Assembly (NCBI GenBank): GCA_021817655.1
Contig: JAKAGE010000051.1
Location: forward strand, 1-5,323
DNA: 5,323 nucleotides
Reading direction: 5' to 3'
Source of the DNA: a bacterium
Lineage (GTDB): Bacteria > Patescibacteriota > Minisyncoccia > UBA6257 > 2-01-FULL-56-20
Shown: piece after piece, positions 1-3,316 of the stretch
How the letters are laid out: every line of letters starts with the position of its first letter
Numbering within the stretch: position 1 is the first letter of the stretch
Position numbers and translations under genes: made by a program
Notes under the pieces: model-generated
Seen by the model: only the letters and a program-made list of their open reading frames with translations
The model's database searches: none
What the model was told of the DNA's origin: nothing

Positions 1-1224
1 CACGGCGCCCGCCGCGTCGTTCGTGTGCAGCGTGGAGAGCACAAGGTGCCCGGTGAGCGCCGCCTGCAGGGCGATATCCGCCGTCTCGAGGTCGCGCACC
101 TCCCCGACAAGGATCACGTCCGGGTCCTGGCGCACGATCGCGCGGAGACCATTCGCGAACGTATACCCCTCCTCGTCATTCACCTGCGTCTGCTCGATGC
201 CTTCGATGCGATATTCGATCGGATCCTCGAGCGTGATGATCTTCTCCGTCGGGTCGTTCATGGTGCGAAGGAACGCGTAGAGCGTCGTCGTCTTGCCGGA
301 TCCCGTCGGGCCGGTATTGAGGATCAGTCCGTTCGGCCGCGCGATCTGCTTCTTCACGAGCTCCAGATTGTCCGGCCGGAGCCCGAGGTCCGGAAGGCCC
401 ACCATCGTCGCCGAAGGATCGAGAATGCGCATGACGATCGTTTCGCCGAACTCCGCCGGGATCACCGATACGCGCATCTCCACATCCTTCCCGCCGAGCC
501 CGATCGTGAATCGCCCGTCCTGTGCCGCTTCGCGGACGTTCAGCTTCATCTGAGAGAGCAGCTTGATGCGCGACACGAACGTGCGGTAAATGCCGAGCGG
601 GATGTCGCTATAGATATCGTGAAGGAGCCCGTCGATGCGGAAACGGATCTTTGCCTTTTTGTCCTCCGCCTCCGTGTGGATGTCCGACGTCCGCAGGCCG
701 AGCGCTCCGGCAAGGATGATCTCGAGAAGTTGGGGCGGCGACGCCTTCGTGATCGGGATCTCCTCGATCGCTTTGTGCACGGCATCAATGGTCGTAAGCT
801 GCGCCTTGAGCGCGTCAAGGCGATCTTTGGCGATGTCCACCTTGCCCGTGATCTCTTCGGCCTCGGGCTTGATGAATTGGTAGAACTTCCATGCCGCCTC
901 CATCCCGGACGTCGAAACGACGACGACCTTCACTTGATATCCTTTCGCCGAAAGCATCTCCGCAACATGCCTGGCCGCCGGCAACTCCGGGTCGATCGCG
1001 GCAAGCGCAACGCGCTCTCCTTTTATCTCTATCGCAGCGACCCTGCCGTCTTTTGCGTCACTTTCGGGAACGAGCCTCACGGCATCGAGGGTAACGGGCA
1101 CTTTCCCGAGGTCCACATACTGGAGGCCGAGCTTTTCCGCGAGCCGCTGGGCCGCGCGCTCTTCTCCTTCCCGATGGAGCCGCGCAATCTGCGATTTCAG
1201 ATCTTCTTTTTTTTCGTCCGCCAT
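1..1224 (-). CDS. pilB: Type IV pilus assembly / type II secretion ATPase, PilB/GspE family (3' end cut by window)
   Basis: Hexameric AAA-like ATPase that works at the inner face of the cytoplasmic membrane, powering pilin (or pseudopilin) extrusion. Reading leftwards from the ATG at 1224-1222 gives 408 codons open to the edge. Residues about 21-117 resemble the MshEN/T2SSE N-terminal domain (LAEKLGLQYVDL near 28-39). A linker follows, then the N2 domain signature TSDIHTEA (179-186) and RFRIDGLLHDI. The ATPase core has Walker A GPTGSGKTTT (305-314), Asp box TLEDPIEY (331-338), Walker B DVILVGEVRD (369-378) and His box TGHLVLSTLHTND (391-403). All nucleotide-binding motifs look intact. Family members usually run about 550-580 residues, so the C-terminal part, including the tetracysteine zinc region if present, lies outside. 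MADEKK is the first in-frame start I chose; no Shine-Dalgarno precedes it. PilB and GspE cannot be separated from sequence alone; pilB is favoured because CPR genomes commonly carry type IV pili. The family assignment is certain, the symbol less so. Confidence 0.95.
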   Translation of the reverse strand, partial: MADEKKEDLKSQIARLHREGEERAAQRLAEKLGLQYVDLGKVPVTLDAVRLVPESDAKDGRVAAIEIKGERVALAAIDPELPAARHVAEMLSAKGYQVKVVVVSTSGMEAAWKFYQFIKPEAEEITGKVDIAKDRLDALKAQLTTIDAVHKAIEEIPITKASPPQLLEIILAGALGLRTSDIHTEAEDKKAKIRFRIDGLLHDIYSDIPLGIYRTFVSRIKLLSQMKLNVREAAQDGRFTIGLGGKDVEMRVSVIPAEFGETIVMRILDPSATMVGLPDLGLRPDNLELVKKQIARPNGLILNTGPTGSGKTTTLYAFLRTMNDPTEKIITLEDPIEYRIEGIEQTQVNDEEGYTFANGLRAIVRQDPDVILVGEVRDLETADIALQAALTGHLVLSTLHTNDAAGAV

Positions 1225-1241
1225 TGGAGGGTATTTTACTG

Positions 1242-1270
1242 ATGATACCGCCGAACAGTATTGCTGGAAA
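1242..1270 (-). promoter_or_regulatory. Weak candidate promoter for the pilB-like gene
   Basis: On the minus strand, TTTCCA (1270-1265) and TATCAT (1247-1242) are separated by 17 bp. The -10 matches consensus at 5 of 6 positions and the -35 at 4 of 6. The predicted start would fall near 1235, leaving a leader of only about 10 nt, in keeping with the missing Shine-Dalgarno. An alternative is TTGTCA (1306-1301) with a poor TAATGT (1282-1277) and an 18-bp spacer, which would overlap the -35 of the rightward promoter. Neither is strong. Confidence 0.35.
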
Positions 1271-1296
1271 GCATGGACATTAGGGGGTTTTGTGGA

Positions 1297-1309
1297 TTAT
1301 TGACAATAA
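1297..1309. repeat. Short perfect inverted repeat over the divergent -35 region
   Basis: TTATTG-A-CAATAA is a perfect palindrome with 6-bp arms around one central base. It contains the TTGACA -35 box of the rightward promoter (1300-1305), and on the other strand reads TTGTCA. It could be a small operator affecting both divergent genes, or simply the chance symmetry of a -35 box in AT-rich DNA. The short arms make it weak evidence on its own. Confidence 0.4.
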
Positions 1310-1329
1310 CACTATTTAGATGATATAAT
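1300..1329 (+). promoter_or_regulatory. Near-perfect sigma70 promoter of the secreted-protein gene
   Basis: TTGACA (1300-1305) and TATAAT (1324-1329) both match consensus exactly, with an 18-bp spacer. A TG at 1321-1322 provides an extended -10 (TGnTATAAT). Transcription should start near 1336, giving a leader of about 40 nt before the ATG at 1376. This is the strongest promoter in the window and predicts high expression of the downstream secreted protein. Confidence 0.85.
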
Positions 1330-1363
1330 ATTATCGTTCTTTGATTTTGCGTCCGCTGGGCGC

Positions 1364-1371
1364 GGAGGAGG
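1364..1371 (+). promoter_or_regulatory. Strong Shine-Dalgarno of the secreted-protein gene
   Basis: GGAGGAGG ends 4 nt before the ATG at 1376 and contains the full AGGAGG core. It fixes the start codon of this otherwise unrecognised gene. It is the only strong ribosome binding site in the window; the other genes lack one or have only a weak GGA at poor spacing. Confidence 0.85.
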
Positions 1372-1375
1372 AAGC

Positions 1376-1837
1376 ATGAAGATACGGCTGTTTTTCGTTG
1401 TGTTGGCGTTCGTGGGGGCGATCCCGCCACTCCAGGCCCAGTACTGGGGCCCATGGATGTGTCCCCAGTGTAACGCGGCCTATGCATATGGACCGCAGAT
1501 GTACGGGGCATACGGCTATGCCCCGGGGTACGTCCTCGGTCCCGGGCCGGGGATAAAATTCAACCTGAGCCGGCTGTCGTCCGATCAAAAAAGAGCCGTT
1601 GAAAGCGGCCGGGTCTACCTGGGTGGCAATAACGGCCGCTACAGGATCCTCGGATACGTCGGAGAATTTTCCGGCGCATGGAACCGGGCACTCCCTTTGG
1701 TGGGCGGGGGGTACGACCTCGCCGTCCAGCTTGCGGACGGGCGGGTGGCCGAATTCTCTGTTGTAGCAGGGTTGGGCCGGACGAACGTATTGCTTACGAT
1801 GGACATGTTCGCGGCACCCCCGATCCGACAGCAGTGA
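1376..1837 (+). CDS. Secreted Tyr/Gly-rich protein with PEGA-like C-terminal domain, function unknown
   Basis: I do not recognise a named family. The 153 residues begin with a clear Sec signal peptide: basic MKIR, hydrophobic LFFVVLAFVGAI, then PPLQA with probable signal peptidase I cleavage after Ala21. The mature N-terminus carries Cys29-x-x-Cys32 and a low-complexity Tyr/Gly/Pro stretch with seven tyrosines between residues 23 and 52. Residues about 76-145 look like a PEGA-type beta-sandwich repeat: GRVYLGG, then GYVGEFSGAWNRALPL, GGYDLAVQLADG, and a final strand ending in LLTMDMF. That pattern matches surface-associated PEGA-like proteins by eye only; no search was possible. The start is set by a strong Shine-Dalgarno and the signal peptide. 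Tandem stops TGA TAA end it, and an intrinsic terminator follows, so it is probably monocistronic. It diverges from the pilB-like gene, but a link to pili is only a guess. It is likely extracytoplasmic and well expressed. Confidence 0.85.
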   Translation: MKIRLFFVVLAFVGAIPPLQAQYWGPWMCPQCNAAYAYGPQMYGAYGYAPGYVLGPGPGIKFNLSRLSSDQKRAVESGRVYLGGNNGRYRILGYVGEFSGAWNRALPLVGGGYDLAVQLADGRVAEFSVVAGLGRTNVLLTMDMFAAPPIRQQ

Positions 1838-1845
1838 TAAGTTTT

Positions 1846-1860
1846 GCGGACTTTGTCCGC
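1846..1860 (+). other. Competing hairpin ahead of the terminator (attenuator-like)
   Basis: GCGGAC (1846-1851) and GTCCGC (1855-1860) form a 6-bp stem with a TTT loop. The right arm is also the base of the terminator stem at 1855-1879, so both structures cannot form at once. The octamer GCGGACTT occurs at 1846 and again at 1874, which is why the middle segment can pair either way. The geometry recalls an attenuator, but the terminator stem is longer and should win by default. Confidence 0.45.
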
Positions 1861-1887
1861 GCAGGCATTCTGCGCGGACTTCTTTTT
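1855..1887 (+). terminator. Rho-independent terminator after the secreted-protein gene
   Basis: GTCCGCGCAG (1855-1864) pairs perfectly with CTGCGCGGAC (1870-1879) around a 5-nt loop. It is followed by the T-rich TTCTTTTT (1880-1887). A 10-bp GC-rich stem plus a T tract 15 nt after tandem stop codons is a textbook intrinsic terminator. It separates the secreted-protein gene from yebC. Confidence 0.88.
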
Positions 1888-1902
1888 GCCAAAGTCGGGC
1901 GA

Positions 1903-1908
1903 TATAAT
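1903..1908 (+). promoter_or_regulatory. -10 box of the yebC-ruvC promoter
   Basis: TATAAT matches consensus exactly and lies 19 nt before the yebC ATG. The -35 position (about 1880-1885, TTCTTT) is poor and falls in the terminator T tract. There is no extended -10 TG. Transcription would start near 1915, leaving a leader of roughly 13 nt with no Shine-Dalgarno, so translation of yebC may be close to leaderless. Confidence 0.6.
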
Positions 1909-1927
1909 ACGGATAAGAAACCATACT

Positions 1928-2467
1928 ATGTCAGGCCATTCCCATTGGGCAGGAATTAAACACAAAAAGGAGATCACCGACAAAAGGCGCGGGAAGGTGT
2001 TCTCGAAGGCGCTGAAGCTCGTTTCGGCCGCCGCGGCGGCCGAGCCGAATCCGGACTTTAACCCGCGCCTCAGGACGGCGATCGCAAAAGCGCGGGAGGC
2101 AGGAGTGCCTGCGGACACCATCGACCGCGCGGTAACGCGCGCATCGGATCCGTCGGCGAAGCTCGACGAGCTCATGTTCGAAGCCTACGGTCCGGGCGCC
2201 GCGGCGATCCTCATTGAGGCGGTGAGCGACAACCGCAACCGGGCGGTGCAAGAGGTGAAAACGATCCTCCGCGACCATAACGGCAAGTGGGCGGAAAGCG
2301 GCAGCGTGCAATGGGCGTTCGAAAAAAAAGATGGCGCGTGGACGGCGAAATTCCCGCAGGAGCTCGCGGACGAGAGCGAACGCGGCAAGCTCATTGCACT
2401 CCTTGAGGCGCTCGAAGACAATGACGACGTCCAGGATGTCTACACAAATATCGTTTTCCCCGAATAG
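1928..2467 (+). CDS. yebC: YebC/PmpR/TACO1 family protein, short form lacking most of domain III
   Basis: The protein has 179 residues. It opens with the family signature MSGHSHWAGIKHKK, then RRGKVFSK and the PNPDFNPRLRTAIAKA helix (domain I). Domain II follows with EAYGPGAAAILIEAVSDNRNR (86-106) and the SGSVQWAFEKK strand (124-134). In E. coli-type YebC (about 246 residues) roughly 65-70 residues of domain III come next. Here the chain passes from residue 134 through a short bridge (AWTAKFPQEL) straight to the C-terminal signature LLEALEDNDDVQDVYTN (158-174). The reading frame is intact, so this is a clean internal shortening, not a frameshift. The family was described as DNA-binding regulators; bacterial YebC proteins and mitochondrial TACO1 have also been linked to translation of proline-rich stretches. 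The ATG at 1928 is chosen because the family begins at MxGHS; an upstream in-frame TTG at 1844 would add non-homologous sequence. It ends TAG TGA, 4 nt before ruvC, so the two are probably cotranscribed. Confidence 0.95.
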   Translation: MSGHSHWAGIKHKKEITDKRRGKVFSKALKLVSAAAAAEPNPDFNPRLRTAIAKAREAGVPADTIDRAVTRASDPSAKLDELMFEAYGPGAAAILIEAVSDNRNRAVQEVKTILRDHNGKWAESGSVQWAFEKKDGAWTAKFPQELADESERGKLIALLEALEDNDDVQDVYTNIVFPE

Positions 2468-2471
2468 TGAC

Positions 2472-2960
2472 ATGATCGCGATCGGCATCGACCCGGGAAC
2501 GCGCCGCGTGGGATACGGAGTGGTGTCGGCGCCGTCGCGCGGCGGCGCGCCGGAATTCGTCGATGCCGGCATCCTCGCGGTCACGGCCGCGAACGACGCC
2601 GACGCATTCGAGGAGATCCGCGCGGGCATCGACGGCCTCATCGCGAAGCACCGCCCGGATGTCGTCGCCGTAGAAAAGCTTTTTTTCTCGAAAAACACCA
2701 AGACGGCGCTCGCGGTCGCCCAGGCGCGCGGCGTCATCATCCTTGCGATAAAGGCGCGCGGCGTTCCCATAAAGGAATACACCCCGAACGAAGTGAAGCT
2801 CGGCGTTGCCGGATACGGCATGGCGGACAAGAAAGCGGTGCTTAAAATGGTGCGCCTCATTCTTAAAAGGCCCGACATCGACGTTATCGATGATGCGAGC
2901 GACGCGCTCGCGCTCGCGATATTATCCACAGGAGACCGCTCGCTTGACACGGTGCAGTGA
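2472..2960 (+). CDS. ruvC: Crossover junction endodeoxyribonuclease RuvC
   Basis: RuvC is a dimeric, Mg-dependent resolvase with an RNase H-like fold that cuts Holliday junctions symmetrically during recombinational repair. The 162-residue protein starts MIAIGIDPGTRRVGYGVV, giving catalytic Asp7. Glu68 lies in VVAVEKLFF, and Asp141 and Asp144 in DDASDALALA complete the acidic tetrad (E. coli Asp7, Glu66, Asp138, Asp141). The conserved segment YTPNEVKLGVAGYGMADKKAV (103-123) matches the DNA-contacting region of the family. E. coli RuvC has 173 residues, so this is essentially full length and should be active. The ATG at 2472 gives the canonical N-terminus; an upstream in-frame extension inside yebC has no homology. 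No Shine-Dalgarno is visible, suggesting translational coupling to yebC. The yebC-ruvC neighbourhood is conserved in many bacteria, but here ruvA and ruvB do not follow. Confidence 0.97.
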   Translation: MIAIGIDPGTRRVGYGVVSAPSRGGAPEFVDAGILAVTAANDADAFEEIRAGIDGLIAKHRPDVVAVEKLFFSKNTKTALAVAQARGVIILAIKARGVPIKEYTPNEVKLGVAGYGMADKKAVLKMVRLILKRPDIDVIDDASDALALAILSTGDRSLDTVQ

Positions 2961-2971
2961 TACAATATACT
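2944..2971 (+). promoter_or_regulatory. Promoter of the acidic small ORF, overlapping the 3' end of ruvC
   Basis: TTGACA (2944-2949) lies within the last ruvC codons and TATACT (2966-2971) just after its stop, with a 16-bp spacer. The -35 is a full match and the -10 matches at 5 of 6 positions. Transcription would start near 2978, about 30 nt before the ATG at 3008. This suggests the acidic ORF can be expressed separately from yebC-ruvC. I see no terminator between ruvC and this ORF, so read-through would also supply it. Confidence 0.65.
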
Positions 2972-3007
2972 GGTTGAAAAATTAAAGGTCGTGAAACATC
3001 GGAATTT

Positions 3008-3199
3008 ATGGTGATCGAACTATTCCCCTTACAGCTCGCATTTCGTGGGTTGAGCGATGAGGACGGCGACGAGATCGAGATCGACAGCCCCGACATCGAG
3101 GATGATGACGATGCCGACGAGGATGATGACGAATTCCTTGGCGGCGACGATGGCGGCGCGGACGATGCGGGCGCCGAGAGTATGACCACAGAGGAATAA
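3008..3199 (+). CDS. Small ultra-acidic protein, function unknown
   Basis: I do not recognise this 63-residue protein. Of its residues, 27 are Asp or Glu and only one is Arg, with no Lys, so it should be one of the most acidic proteins in the cell. Residues 1-15 (MVIELFPLQLAFRGL) are hydrophobic/amphipathic and could form a short helix or anchor; they are too short for a typical membrane segment or signal peptide. Residues 16-63 are Asp/Glu/Gly/Ala-rich and probably disordered, with runs such as EDDDDADEDDDE (31-42). A weak GGAA precedes the ATG; there is no good Shine-Dalgarno. Support for a real gene: its own promoter upstream, a strong terminator 10 nt after the TAA, and no competing better ORF in the gap. 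Against: acidic low-complexity ORFs can arise from GAT/GAC-rich DNA. Possible roles (nucleic-acid mimic, cation or ribosome binding) are guesses. Confidence 0.7.
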   Translation: MVIELFPLQLAFRGLSDEDGDEIEIDSPDIEDDDDADEDDDEFLGGDDGGADDAGAESMTTEE

Positions 3200-3209
3200 C
3201 CACAAAAAC

Positions 3210-3270
3210 GCCTCCTTTTTCGGAGCGGGACCCGCGAGGGAAACGCTTGAACCGGGAGGCTTTTTTATTT
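3210..3270 (+). terminator. Composite hairpin terminator, possibly bidirectional
   Basis: GCCTCC (3210-3215) pairs with GGAGGC (3255-3260), followed by TTTTTTATTT. The intervening 39 nt can fold further: GAGCG (3223-3227, with one wobble) pairs with CGCTT (3244-3248), then a 3x3 internal loop, then CCC-GCGA-GGG (3231-3240) with a GNRA-type tetraloop. The whole makes one elongated hairpin capped by GCGA. On the opposite strand the base stem is followed by G and a run of five T, so it may also stop leftward transcripts. CTCC (3212-3215) can alternatively pair with GGAG (3222-3225), competing with the base stem. It closes the acidic ORF and precedes the PBP gene. Confidence 0.8.
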
Positions 3271-3290
3271 CTTCGCCGCGCAAAAAAGAG

Positions 3291-3296
3291 TAGAAT
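3291..3296 (+). promoter_or_regulatory. Candidate -10 box of the penicillin-binding protein gene
   Basis: TAGAAT matches the -10 consensus at 5 of 6 positions and lies 20 nt before the ATG at 3317. The -35 position, about 3268-3274, is only T-rich and sits at the end of the terminator tract. AAAGGA at 3297-3302 is a Shine-Dalgarno-like motif but lies 14 nt from the start, which is too far for a usual site and close to the predicted transcript start. Confidence 0.4.
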
Positions 3297-3316
3297 AAAG
3301 GAACGGGCCTAATGTT

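Noticed and set aside
25..1242. 405-codon ORF on the plus strand opposite the pilB-like gene
   Set aside because: It is Arg/Asp/His-rich without recognisable domains and is the exact antisense of a gene with all PilB/GspE motifs. High-GC codon use on the real strand keeps the antisense frame open.
1844..1927. Upstream in-frame TTG extension of yebC
   Set aside because: It would start inside the terminator hairpin and upstream of the -10 box; family members begin at MxGHS, which matches the ATG at 1928.
2322..2329. Run of eight A in yebC as a programmed frameshift or broken-gene site
   Set aside because: The zero frame continues to the conserved C-terminal signature and the normal stop, so no frameshift is needed to make the protein.
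2331..2471. Upstream in-frame extension of ruvC beginning inside yebC
   Set aside because: The extra 47 residues are Arg/Ser-rich and non-homologous; MIAIGIDPG is the normal RuvC N-terminus.
1931..2965. 344-codon ORF on the minus strand opposite yebC and ruvC
   Set aside because: It spans two clearly coding genes on the other strand and has low-complexity Ser/Ala/Arg composition with no motif.
3076..3135. GAT/GAC-rich stretch as a tandem repeat or CRISPR-like array
   Set aside because: It is only codon-level simplicity for Asp/Glu runs; there are no regular repeat units or spacers.
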